The notes: generated by a model not told the origin, from the letters alone. 7,976 nucleotides of DNA from an uncultured Collinsella sp. (GCA_905207425.1 CAJLLB010000095.1:1-7976), one strand, 5' to 3'. Positions 1-7,034 are shown, numbered from the stretch's first letter. Translations and numbers: made by a program.

Positions 1-41
1 ACCATCCAGGCGGCCTTCGCCATACTCGACTCAACCAGCCG
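1..41 (-). other. Flank downstream of ffh; possible start of a next gene
   Basis: These 41 bases follow the ffh stop codon. No hairpin with a T-run is visible, so there is no sign that transcription ends here. An ATG at 21-23 on the minus strand opens a frame reading MAKAAWM to the window edge and could begin the next gene of the operon. It lacks a convincing Shine-Dalgarno sequence, and seven residues are too few to identify a product. It is in frame with the ffh stop codon. Treat this as an unproven start only. Confidence 0.2.
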
Positions 42-1517
42 TTACTTCTTATTACGCATCTGCGCTTCCATCTGGCGCAGCAGGTCCATATCGGACTTGG
101 GGCCGCCCGTACCCAGGCCGCCCATGCCGCCCAGGCCCATAGCGTCCAGGCCGGGGATATTGGGCATGCGCATCTTTTTACCCTTCTTACCCTTCTTGCC
201 CTTCTTGCCGCCGGCCTGCGCCTGATTGGCCATTGTGCGCATGCGGCCCATCATCTTATTCATCTCGCCCCACTGCTTCATAAGGCTATTGACCTCGGTG
301 GGGGTCACACCGGCGCCCTTGGCAATGCGGGCACGGCGCTGGCCGTTGATGATGGAGGGGCGAAGGCGCTCCTCCTTGGTCATCGACATGATAATGGCCT
401 CGTTCTTGTCGAAGATGCCCTCGTCCAGGTTGCCGCCCATCTGGTTAAGCGCACGCTGGCCGCCGGGGAGCATGCCCAGGATGCCCTTCATGCCGCCCAT
501 CTTCTTGACGGCCTTCATCTGGTCGAGCATGTCGTTCATGGTGAAGCCCTCGCGCAGCATACGCTCGGCAGCCTCGAGCTGCTCGGCGTCGGCTGCCTCC
601 TGGGCCTTCTCGATGATGCCGACAACATCGCCCATGCCCAAGATGCGCTTGGCCATACGATCGGGATAGAACGGCTCCAGCGAATCGGGCTTCTCGCCCA
701 TGCTCACGAACTTGATGGGCTTACCGGTCACCTGGCGCACAGAAAGCGCGCCGCCGCCACGGGCGTCGCCGTCGAGCTTGGAGATGATCACACCGTCAAA
801 GTCGGTGCGCTCAGCGAAGGTCGAGACGACGTTGACGATATCCTGGCCGGTCATGGCATCGACGACCATCAGCACCTGATCGGGCTTGACGGCCTTCTTG
901 ATGTCCACGGCCTCCTGCATCATCTGCTCGTCGATCTGCAGGCGGCCGGCGGTATCGACGATGACCACATCGCGCAGGTGGTCGACGGCCTCCTGAATGG
1001 CGCCCTTGGCGATGTCGACCGGGTGCTCGCCGTCACCGCGGAAGACCGGAACGCCAATCTCGCCGCCGAGCGTGGCCAGCTGGTCGGCAGCGGCGGGACG
1101 GTAGACGTCGCACGCGGCGAGCAGCGGGGAGCGGCCCTGCTTCTTGAGCAGGTAGGCCAACTTTACGGCCGCCGTAGTCTTGCCGGAGCCCTGCAGGCCC
1201 ACGAGCATGATGACATTGGGAATGCGGTTGCTAAAGACAAGCTTGCTCTCGGTGGAGCCGAGCATCTCGGTAAGCTCGTCGAGCACGATCTTGACGACGT
1301 TTTGCGCCGGCGACAGCGACTCCATGACCTCGGCGGTCATGCAGCGCTCCTTGGTCTTAGCGACAAACTCCTTGACGACCTTGAAGTTGACGTCGGCCTC
1401 GAGCAGCGCCATACGGATATCGCGCATGGCCGAGGTGATATCGGCCTCGGTCAGCTTGCCCTTGCCGCGCAGGCGGTCAAATGTGTCGTTGAGGCGATCG
1501 CTCAGAGAATCAAACAC
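42..1517 (-). CDS. ffh: Signal recognition particle GTPase Ffh (SRP54)
   Basis: Ffh is the protein part of the bacterial signal recognition particle. With 4.5S/scRNA it binds signal sequences emerging from the ribosome and docks with FtsY at the membrane. The 491-residue protein has the expected N, G and M domains: a helical N domain (about 1-85), then the GTPase with P-loop GLQGSGKT (107-114), DVYRPAA (137-143), DTAGR (188-192) and SKLDG (246-250). The methionine-rich M domain (about 300-435) carries the RNA-binding signature RRARIAKGAG (394-403). The tail holds four GKK repeats (437-448) and a Gly/Met-rich stretch, making the protein somewhat longer than the roughly 450 residues usual for Ffh. 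The start is GTG at 1515-1517, chosen because AAGGAG sits 6 bases upstream and the N-terminus MFDSLSDRLNDTFDRLRGKG matches the family. The gene lies 10 bases after ftsY, its partner GTPase. The family assignment is secure. Confidence 0.98.
   Translation of the reverse strand: MFDSLSDRLNDTFDRLRGKGKLTEADITSAMRDIRMALLEADVNFKVVKEFVAKTKERCMTAEVMESLSPAQNVVKIVLDELTEMLGSTESKLVFSNRIPNVIMLVGLQGSGKTTAAVKLAYLLKKQGRSPLLAACDVYRPAAADQLATLGGEIGVPVFRGDGEHPVDIAKGAIQEAVDHLRDVVIVDTAGRLQIDEQMMQEAVDIKKAVKPDQVLMVVDAMTGQDIVNVVSTFAERTDFDGVIISKLDGDARGGGALSVRQVTGKPIKFVSMGEKPDSLEPFYPDRMAKRILGMGDVVGIIEKAQEAADAEQLEAAERMLREGFTMNDMLDQMKAVKKMGGMKGILGMLPGGQRALNQMGGNLDEGIFDKNEAIIMSMTKEERLRPSIINGQRRARIAKGAGVTPTEVNSLMKQWGEMNKMMGRMRTMANQAQAGGKKGKKGKKGKKMRMPNIPGLDAMGLGGMGGLGTGGPKSDMDLLRQMEAQMRNKK
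174..209 (-). repeat. Four tandem 9-base GGY-AAR-AAG units in ffh (GKK x4)
   Basis: Within ffh, codons 437-448 are four consecutive Gly-Lys-Lys triplets, encoded by units GGC AAG AAG, GGC AAG AAG, GGT AAG AAG and GGT AAA AAG. The near-identical DNA units suggest expansion by slippage. The segment adds a strongly basic linker directly after the SRP RNA-binding M domain. A contact with RNA or ribosome is possible but is inference only. Confidence 0.85.
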
Positions 1518-1523
1518 TAGTCA

Positions 1524-1529
1524 CTCCTT
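1524..1529 (-). promoter_or_regulatory. Ribosome binding site of ffh (AAGGAG)
   Basis: AAGGAG lies 6 bases before the GTG start of ffh and overlaps the ftsY stop codon (TAA at 1528-1530). It fixes the non-ATG start of ffh. It also implies that ribosomes finishing ftsY can re-initiate on ffh, which would help match the amounts of the two SRP-pathway GTPases. Confidence 0.8.
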
Positions 1530-2445
1530 AATTGGACTCGCCCACCAGGGCGCGGCAGAAATCTTTGGCATTGAACTCCTGCAGGTCATCGACCTGCTCG
1601 CCCACGCCGATGCGCAGGATGGGAAGCTTGAGCTTCTCGGCCACGGCCATGGCGATACCGCCCTTTGCCGTGCCGTCGAGCTTTGTCATGATAATACCGT
1701 CCAGGCCAAGCGCCTCGTTAAACTCGAGCGCCTGGTTGAGGCCGTTTTGGCCCGTTGCGGCATCGATCACGAGCACGACATAGACGGGCATGGGGCCGGC
1801 GGCCATATTGGCGGCGCGCTTGCGGGTCACATTGACCACCTTGGCAAGCTCGCGCATGAGCTCGGGGCTCGTGTGCAGACGACCGGCGGTATCGATGAGC
1901 ACCAGGTCGCTGCCGCGCTTGTCGGCCTCGTCGAGCACGTCGTAGCAAACACTTGCCGGGTCGGAGCCGCGGTCGCGCTTGATGACGGGGACGCCAGCGC
2001 GCTGACCCCACACATCGAGCTGCTCGATAGCGGCAGCGCGGAAGGTATCGGCCGAACCGATCACGACGTTCTTGCCGCGGGAGGCCATGGCGCTCGCGAT
2101 CTTACCGACCGTCGTGGTCTTGCCGGCACCGTTAATGCCCACAAACAGCACGCAGCTCGGCGTATCGGAGAACGGATCGCGCTCGATGGGCACAAAGTGC
2201 TGCTCAAGCTGCTCGGCCAGGGCACGGCGAAGCTGTGGAGCGGTCTTGAGGTTCTTCTTGGCCGCGGCATCGCGCAGGTCATCGGAGACCTGAATGGCGA
2301 TCTCGGCGCCCATGTCACCCATGACGAGGGTGTCCTCCAGGTCCTCCCAAAAATCCTCGTCGACCTCACCGCCAAAGTAGAAGACCTCGTTGAGGGCCTC
2401 GCGGCTTCGCTCAAGTCCGCGCGAGAGAGCATCGAAGAATCCCAT
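1528..2445 (-). CDS. ftsY: Signal recognition particle receptor FtsY
   Basis: FtsY is the membrane-associated SRP receptor. Its GTPase pairs with that of Ffh to hand ribosome-nascent chains to the Sec translocon. The 305-residue protein shows an N domain (about 15-90) and a G domain with P-loop GINGAGKT (103-110), DTFRAAA (133-139), DTAGR (185-189), TKLDG (254-258) and GVGEQ (280-284). There is no long acidic A domain as in E. coli. The N-terminus MGFFDALSRGLERSREALNE looks like an amphipathic helix of the type that binds lipid in short FtsY proteins (inference). The ATG overlaps the smc stop codon by one base (TAATG) and no strong Shine-Dalgarno sequence sits at normal spacing, so translation probably depends on coupling to smc. 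Ffh is encoded immediately downstream. The identification is secure. Confidence 0.98.
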   Translation of the reverse strand: MGFFDALSRGLERSREALNEVFYFGGEVDEDFWEDLEDTLVMGDMGAEIAIQVSDDLRDAAAKKNLKTAPQLRRALAEQLEQHFVPIERDPFSDTPSCVLFVGINGAGKTTTVGKIASAMASRGKNVVIGSADTFRAAAIEQLDVWGQRAGVPVIKRDRGSDPASVCYDVLDEADKRGSDLVLIDTAGRLHTSPELMRELAKVVNVTRKRAANMAAGPMPVYVVLVIDAATGQNGLNQALEFNEALGLDGIIMTKLDGTAKGGIAMAVAEKLKLPILRIGVGEQVDDLQEFNAKDFCRALVGESN

Positions 2446-5400
2446 TATGCATTCACGACCTTTCCGGTTTCGCGATCGAGTTTTTGCGAGACGACGCGAC
2501 TGACGCCGTCGGCTTGCATCGAGACGCCATAGAGGACGTCAGCGTCCTCCATAGTACGGCGCTGATGCGAGATAACCAAGAGCTGCGTATCGGAACGCAA
2601 CACATCGAGCGCGCCGATGAGCTTGGACAGGTTGGCGTCATCGAGCGCCGCCTCGACCTCGTCCAGCACATAGAACGGCACCGTGCGCGTACGATACACG
2701 GCAAAGAGCAAGGCGAGCGCCGTCAGACTCTTCTCGCCGCCCGACATGAGCATCATCTTGGTGATGCGCTTGCCGCGCGGCTGCGCCACGACCTCGATAC
2801 CCGTCTCGGCAGGATGCTCGGGATCGGTCATCTCCAGATGAGCCTGGCCACCCGGGAAGAGCATAGCGAAGATCTCGCGGAAGTTCGCGTCGACCTTCTC
2901 AAACGTCACCAGGAACGCCTTGCGCATCTTGCGATCAATGGCCACCGTGATCTTGGTGAGCGCCTTGCGCGCGCTCTCCAGATCGGCCAGCTGCTCCTCG
3001 ATGTAGTCGGCGCGGCGCTTGAGCTGCTCGTACTCCTCCATGGCAACTTGGTTAACGGGACCAAGGTTGTTGATCTGGCGCACAAGCTGGTTGAGTTCGC
3101 GCTCGGCGGCATCGCGGTCGGTAGGAGCAGGAAGCATGAGCGCTTCCTCGAGCACCGTCGTGCCATCGGCGGTAATGGCCTTGATGGCAGCCTCGACCTG
3201 CACCTCGAGCTTGCCACGCGCGACCTTGAACTCGTTTTGCGTGGCGGAGGCGGTATCGACTCGCTCCTTAGCGCGGGCAACCTCTGCCTTGGCATCCTCG
3301 ATGGTCTTCTTGAGCGAAGCGGAGTCCGCCTCCTCCAGAGAGGCCTGGTCACGCAGGCGCGCTGCCCAATCCGACGCGCGTTCCAACAGGGCAGAATAGC
3401 GTTCGTGCATGGGATCGACGCGCAGGCGCAGCAGCTCGAGCGAGCGCGAGGCCTGGCGTGTTCCGCGGATACGACGGTCGATGCCCTCAAGACGATGCTC
3501 AAGGTCGGGCACGCGGCCCTTCAGCGAACGCAGGCGTTCGCTCGTCTGGGCTAGGCGAACCTTGGCGTCGGCGAGCTTGCCGGCAGCCTCGGAATCGTCA
3601 CGGCGAACGCGGTCGAGTTCGTCGTTGGCCTCGGAAATCTGCAAGCCCAGATCGCTTGCCTGCGCGCGGGCCTCGTCACGCGAACGGGTGAGCTCGTCAA
3701 CGCGCGGGCGCGCAGCGCGAACGGCTTCGGAGGCCTGCTCGCGGCGCTTGGAGATGCGCACGCGCTCGACCTCGGCATTGTTGGCGCTTTGCTCCAAGCG
3801 GCCGATCTCGGAAAGCAGCGAGCGGCGCTCGCCCTCAAGACGGGCGATCTCACCGGCGGCATCGCCCTCGGCGGCACGGGCCTCCTCGACGGCAGCGTTG
3901 GCCTCAACGACCTGATCCGACACATGCTCAAACACAGCGGCCAAATCGGGCTCAAGCCCCTCCAGCTCGCAAATGCGACGCTTACGCTCCAGAGCACCCG
4001 ACGCCTCGCCGGCATCGAGGCCCACACGCACCAGGCCGCCGCAGGCGACGCGGGCGCCATCGGGGGTCACGTAAGTCACGCCGTCAACGACCGGCGCCGA
4101 AAGCGCGGCAGAAAGATCGTCCACTACGTAATAGCCGCCGAGCAGCGCCTCGACGACGGGTCCGTAGCCTGCGCGCACGGACAGACGATCAACCAGGCGG
4201 GTACCGGCAGCGCCCTCAGCGGCGGTAGAGCCGCTCACGCCGCGCGCCACCAGCAATGCCTCGCCCGAGGCCTTCTTTTGGTCCAGAGCCGCACGACCGG
4301 CACGCTCAAGCGTGGCGGCGTCATCAAACAGCAGCGCATCGATATCGCCGGCGAGCAATTGCTCAACCAGGCCCTCAAGCTCGCGCGGGGCCTCCAGCAC
4401 GTCGCCCAGACGACCCAAGACATCGTCGCCCAGCGCACCCACCAGACGGCTCACGAGCGGCGAGCTGTCGGCCATGCGGGCATCGAGTTTCTTTTGGCTG
4501 GCAAGCTCCGAGCGCACCTCGGACAGCTTGTTGCGCGCCTCACTCTCACGATTACGCAAGTCCTTCAGGGCTGCACGGGCGACCTCGGTGGCCTCACGCG
4601 CATCGGCCTGGGCCTGGCGCGCTTCCTCAAGAGCGCCTTCAAGCTCCTCGGCGCGGTCACGACGGCTCTCGAGCGAGGCCATGACCTCCTCGAGCTGCTC
4701 GTCAATCTGCTCCAGGCGCGAGGCATACATGTTGTCCTCGACCTCGGCATTGCTCAGCGAGTCCTTCACCTTGGCGAGCTCGAGCGCGGCGTTATCGGCT
4801 ACGCGCTGAACATCGCGATGCTCACGCGTAAGCTGCGAAATCTGATTGTCGAGCGCCACGCGCCGCTCGTGGAGCTCAGCGGCGGCAGGACCAGCGGCGT
4901 CAACGTCCTCCTGGGCCTGCATATGCGCACCGGTCACTTCCTCAAGCTGCGCACGCGCGTCCTCAAGCTCCTCGACCACGCGACGACGCTGATGCTCGGA
5001 GCTCGAAATCTGCCCGCGCATATCAGACAGGCGCGACACCATGTTGTGACCCTTTTCCTCGAGCAGGCGCATGTCGGAGTTAATGCGGCCGACCACATCT
5101 TGCATATGGCGGCGCTGCTCGCCCAGGTCGCCCACAAACAAGCCTTTTTCCTCGAGCATAACCTGGAGCTTCTCGAGCTCGCGCTCCTTTTCGCCCATGC
5201 GGTACTGCGCAAGCTCCAGCTCGGCGGCACCTTCCTTGGAGCGGCTCTCCAGATCGTTCCACTGCGACTGCAGCGAACGCAGCTCGTCGACGGCCAGCAT
5301 CTGCGTAAGCTCGTTCGCGCGAGAGGACAGCTCTTTGTACTTGCGTGCGCGATCGACCTGACGCTCCAGCGGTCGCAGCTGACGGGCGATTTCCTTATTG

Positions 5401-5981
5401 ATGTCGCGGGCACGCGTCAGGTGCTCGTCCATCGACTTAATCTTTTTGAGCGCGCGCTCCTTGCGGCGCTTGTGCTTGGAGATGCCGGCGGCCTCCTCGA
5501 TGAGGGCGCGACGCTCCTCGGGGCGGCTCTGCAAAATGGCGTCGAGCTTGCCCTGGCTGATGATGGAATGCGTATCCTTGCCCAGGCCCGAATCGTGCAG
5601 GATGTCCTGAATGTCCATCAGGCGGCACGGACTCGAGTTGATAAGGTACTCGCTTTCGCCCGAGCGATACATACGACGGGTGATGGCAACCTCGTCAAAA
5701 TCGACGGGCAGCATATGGTCCGAGTTATCGAGCACCAGCGTGACCTCGGCGACACCCACCGGCTTGCGAGCCGACGAGCCCGAGAAGATGACATCCTCCA
5801 TGGCCTGGCCGCGCAGCTGCTTGGCGCTCTGCTCGCCCAGAACCCACAGGATGGAGTCAGAGATGTTCGATTTTCCCGAGCCGTTGGGACCGACGATGAC
5901 GGTCAGGCCCGGCTCAAACGTCATATGGGCGCGGTCGGCAAACGACTTGAACCCTTTGAGCGTGAGGGACTTGAGATACAC
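2445..5981 (-). CDS. smc: Chromosome segregation protein SMC
   Basis: SMC is the ATPase of bacterial condensin. Together with ScpA and ScpB (not in this window) it extrudes DNA loops and aligns sister chromosome arms. The 1178-residue protein has the full architecture: an N-terminal head half (about 1-165) with Walker A GPNGSGKS (31-38), SGLGKD (131-136) and ISQGKLD (141-147); a long coiled coil (about 166-500); a hinge (about 505-655); a returning coil; and a C-terminal head half with signature MSGGEK (1079-1084), Walker B FYVLDE with D1107 and E1108, D-loop near 1110-1116 and switch His1139. Length is typical. The start is GTG at 5979-5981, the only usable start codon after the upstream in-frame stop at 6009-6011, and it gives the canonical opening MYLKSLTLKGFKSFADR. 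The gene lies 10 bases after rnc and its TAA overlaps the ftsY ATG. The signature begins with Met rather than the usual Leu, and the hinge glycine motif is reduced. The family assignment is secure. Confidence 0.98.
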   Translation of the reverse strand: MYLKSLTLKGFKSFADRAHMTFEPGLTVIVGPNGSGKSNISDSILWVLGEQSAKQLRGQAMEDVIFSGSSARKPVGVAEVTLVLDNSDHMLPVDFDEVAITRRMYRSGESEYLINSSPCRLMDIQDILHDSGLGKDTHSIISQGKLDAILQSRPEERRALIEEAAGISKHKRRKERALKKIKSMDEHLTRARDINKEIARQLRPLERQVDRARKYKELSSRANELTQMLAVDELRSLQSQWNDLESRSKEGAAELELAQYRMGEKERELEKLQVMLEEKGLFVGDLGEQRRHMQDVVGRINSDMRLLEEKGHNMVSRLSDMRGQISSSEHQRRRVVEELEDARAQLEEVTGAHMQAQEDVDAAGPAAAELHERRVALDNQISQLTREHRDVQRVADNAALELAKVKDSLSNAEVEDNMYASRLEQIDEQLEEVMASLESRRDRAEELEGALEEARQAQADAREATEVARAALKDLRNRESEARNKLSEVRSELASQKKLDARMADSSPLVSRLVGALGDDVLGRLGDVLEAPRELEGLVEQLLAGDIDALLFDDAATLERAGRAALDQKKASGEALLVARGVSGSTAAEGAAGTRLVDRLSVRAGYGPVVEALLGGYYVVDDLSAALSAPVVDGVTYVTPDGARVACGGLVRVGLDAGEASGALERKRRICELEGLEPDLAAVFEHVSDQVVEANAAVEEARAAEGDAAGEIARLEGERRSLLSEIGRLEQSANNAEVERVRISKRREQASEAVRAARPRVDELTRSRDEARAQASDLGLQISEANDELDRVRRDDSEAAGKLADAKVRLAQTSERLRSLKGRVPDLEHRLEGIDRRIRGTRQASRSLELLRLRVDPMHERYSALLERASDWAARLRDQASLEEADSASLKKTIEDAKAEVARAKERVDTASATQNEFKVARGKLEVQVEAAIKAITADGTTVLEEALMLPAPTDRDAAERELNQLVRQINNLGPVNQVAMEEYEQLKRRADYIEEQLADLESARKALTKITVAIDRKMRKAFLVTFEKVDANFREIFAMLFPGGQAHLEMTDPEHPAETGIEVVAQPRGKRITKMMLMSGGEKSLTALALLFAVYRTRTVPFYVLDEVEAALDDANLSKLIGALDVLRSDTQLLVISHQRRTMEDADVLYGVSMQADGVSRVVSQKLDRETGKVVNA

Positions 5982-5983
5982 GG

Positions 5984-5989
5984 TTCCTC
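5984..5989 (-). promoter_or_regulatory. Ribosome binding site of smc (GAGGAA, tight spacing)
   Basis: GAGGAA ends 2 bases before the GTG start of smc, leaving only 4 bases between GAGG and the start. This is shorter than the usual spacing and, with a GTG start, suggests modest initiation strength or dependence on ribosomes arriving from rnc, whose stop codon is just upstream at 5992-5994. Confidence 0.5.
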
Positions 5990-5991
5990 GC

Positions 5992-6717
5992 TTACACGTG
6001 CTTCTTGTTCAGAATCACGCCGTTGGTGGTGTAACCCATGCGGTCGAGCGCTTCGAGCGCGGCGGCTCCCTCGGCTTCCTTCTTTGAGGAGCCGGAGCCG
6101 CGACCCTGACGAATACCATCGATCAACACCACGGCGGTAAAGGTGGGCGCATGCGCCGGGCCCTCGGAGCCAACGAGCTTATACGCTGGGGGCTCGTGAC
6201 CGTCGGCCTGCACGCACTCCTGCAAAAACGACTTGGGGTTCGCAGGATGCTCGGCACGCTCGGAAGCCAAATGCGGCTTAAGCGTACGGTGAATGAACTC
6301 CGCCGCCGCATCCCAGCCGGCATCCAGGTACAGCGCACCCACGAGCGACTCATAGACGTTCTCGAGGGCCGAATGCAGGCCGCGCGCACCAGTACCGGTC
6401 TCAGAGGCACCAAAGATGATGATGTCGTCGATGCCCAGCTCGTGAGAAACCTCGGACAGCGTAGCGCCCGAGACAAGCGACACCTTCAGGCGCGTGAGCT
6501 TGCCCTCGTCAAACTCCGGATAGGACTCAAACAGGGAGCGTGCGACCACAGCGCCCAAAATGGAATCGCCCAAGAACTCAAGGCGCTCATAGCTGGCAGA
6601 AACCGGCTGTCCCTCGACTGCCGAGGGATGCGTAAGGGCCGCGCGCAGCAGCACCTTATTGTTGAACTCGTGGCCCAGGATTTCCTGGGCGCGCGTAAGT
6701 CGGTCGGATAAAGCCAA
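5992..6717 (-). CDS. rnc: Ribonuclease III
   Basis: RNase III cuts double-stranded RNA, including the rRNA precursor stems and structured mRNAs, in the cytoplasm as a dimer. The 241-residue protein has an endonuclease domain (about 5-150) with signature ERLEFLGDS (44-52), where E47 and D51 match E41 and D45 of the E. coli enzyme. The second catalytic block, NVYESLVGALYLD, starts at 120. E123 matches E. coli E117, but N120 stands where E. coli has D114. A double-stranded RNA-binding domain (about 160-230) starts NPKSFLQE and contains GSGSSKKEAEGAAALEAL. Length is normal for the family. The start is TTG at 6715-6717, supported by a perfect AAGGAGG 8 bases upstream; the upstream in-frame codons are only GTC and the acpP stop. 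The gene is therefore tightly coupled to acpP. The placement between acpP and smc is as in Bacillus relatives. Confidence 0.97.
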   Translation of the reverse strand: MALSDRLTRAQEILGHEFNNKVLLRAALTHPSAVEGQPVSASYERLEFLGDSILGAVVARSLFESYPEFDEGKLTRLKVSLVSGATLSEVSHELGIDDIIIFGASETGTGARGLHSALENVYESLVGALYLDAGWDAAAEFIHRTLKPHLASERAEHPANPKSFLQECVQADGHEPPAYKLVGSEGPAHAPTFTAVVLIDGIRQGRGSGSSKKEAEGAAALEALDRMGYTTNGVILNKKHV

Positions 6718-6720
6718 GAC

Positions 6721-6963
6721 TTAGGCCTCCTTGGCAGCTTCGATAGCGTCGACGGCGTCGGCGACAGAGTTGAGCGAGAGCAGGGTCTCGTCATCGATCT
6801 CGAGGTTGAACTCGTCCTCGATAGCCGTAACCAGCTGCAGGCGCTCGAGCGAGTTGGCATCGAGGTCGTCAAAGGTGGTCTCCTCGCTAATTTCGGCAAC
6901 ATCGACGCCCAGAACGTCAGCAGCGACCTCGGCGATCTTGTCGAAGATTTCGGAGCGGTCCAT
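6721..6963 (-). CDS. acpP: Acyl carrier protein
   Basis: ACP carries growing fatty acyl chains on a phosphopantetheine arm during fatty acid synthesis and delivers them to PlsX and other acyltransferases. The 80-residue acidic protein matches the family in length and pattern: helix I near the start (MDRSEIFDKIAEVAADVLGV), the prosthetic-group site at Ser38 within DANSLERLQL (35-44), then AIEDEFNLEIDDETLLSL and a terminal helix. The usual DSL motif reads NSL here, with Asn37 in place of the conserved Asp. ATG at 6961-6963 is preferred because it gives the family N-terminus and has GAGAGGAAG just upstream. An ATG five codons earlier overlaps that ribosome binding site and is unlikely to be used. 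The neighbour plsX encodes an enzyme that consumes acyl-ACP, which supports a role in fatty acid and phospholipid synthesis. Rnc follows after 3 bases. Confidence 0.95.
   Translation of the reverse strand: MDRSEIFDKIAEVAADVLGVDVAEISEETTFDDLDANSLERLQLVTAIEDEFNLEIDDETLLSLNSVADAVDAIEAAKEA
6726..6732 (-). promoter_or_regulatory. Ribosome binding site of rnc inside acpP (AAGGAGG)
   Basis: A full consensus AAGGAGG encodes part of the last ACP codons (Lys-Glu-Ala) and lies 8 bases before the TTG start of rnc. The local reading is AAGGAGG CCTAAGTC TTG, with the acpP stop TAA inside the spacer. It decides the TTG start and indicates that rnc initiates strongly despite the weak start codon. Confidence 0.85.
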
Positions 6964-6967
6964 AGCG

Positions 6968-6976
6968 CTTCCTCTC
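6968..6976 (-). promoter_or_regulatory. Ribosome binding site of acpP (GAGAGGAAG)
   Basis: The purine-rich GAGAGGAAG ends 4 bases before the acpP ATG, with AGGA at normal distance. It supports the 80-residue start over the ATG five codons upstream. Confidence 0.7.
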
Positions 6977-6999
6977 ATAGTGCATGAATACCAAAAGAA

Positions 7000-7021
7000 T
7001 GGTACCGCCCGGGCGGTACCA
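7000..7021 (-). promoter_or_regulatory. Perfect 22-base palindrome upstream of acpP: operator or terminator/attenuator stem
   Basis: The half-site TGGTACCGCCC is followed directly by its exact reverse complement, giving a 22-base perfect inverted repeat centred in CCCGGG. It lies 36 bases before the acpP ATG in the only sizeable intergenic gap. Read on the minus strand as RNA it can fold into a 9-pair stem with a CCGG loop followed by UUCUUUU, which has the form of an intrinsic terminator or attenuator between plsX and acpP. As double-stranded DNA it also has the form of an operator for a dimeric repressor, for instance a fatty-acid regulator. The sequence alone does not decide between these. 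The symmetry is directly visible; the role is inference. Confidence 0.55.
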
Positions 7022-7034
7022 AGACACGGTTCTG

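Noticed and set aside
1180..2532. A 450-codon open frame on the plus strand across ffh, ftsY and the end of smc
   Set aside because: It runs through three identified minus-strand genes, its composition mirrors their codons, and no family is recognised.
2484..3554. A 356-codon open frame on the plus strand inside smc
   Set aside because: Antisense shadow of the conserved SMC C-terminal head and coil, with no recognisable domain of its own.
3789..6140. A 783-codon open frame on the plus strand across smc and the end of rnc
   Set aside because: It lies antisense to well-identified genes. GC-rich third positions leave few stop codons on the opposite strand. Its product is a low-complexity mix rich in Leu, Arg, Ala and His with no recognisable domain.
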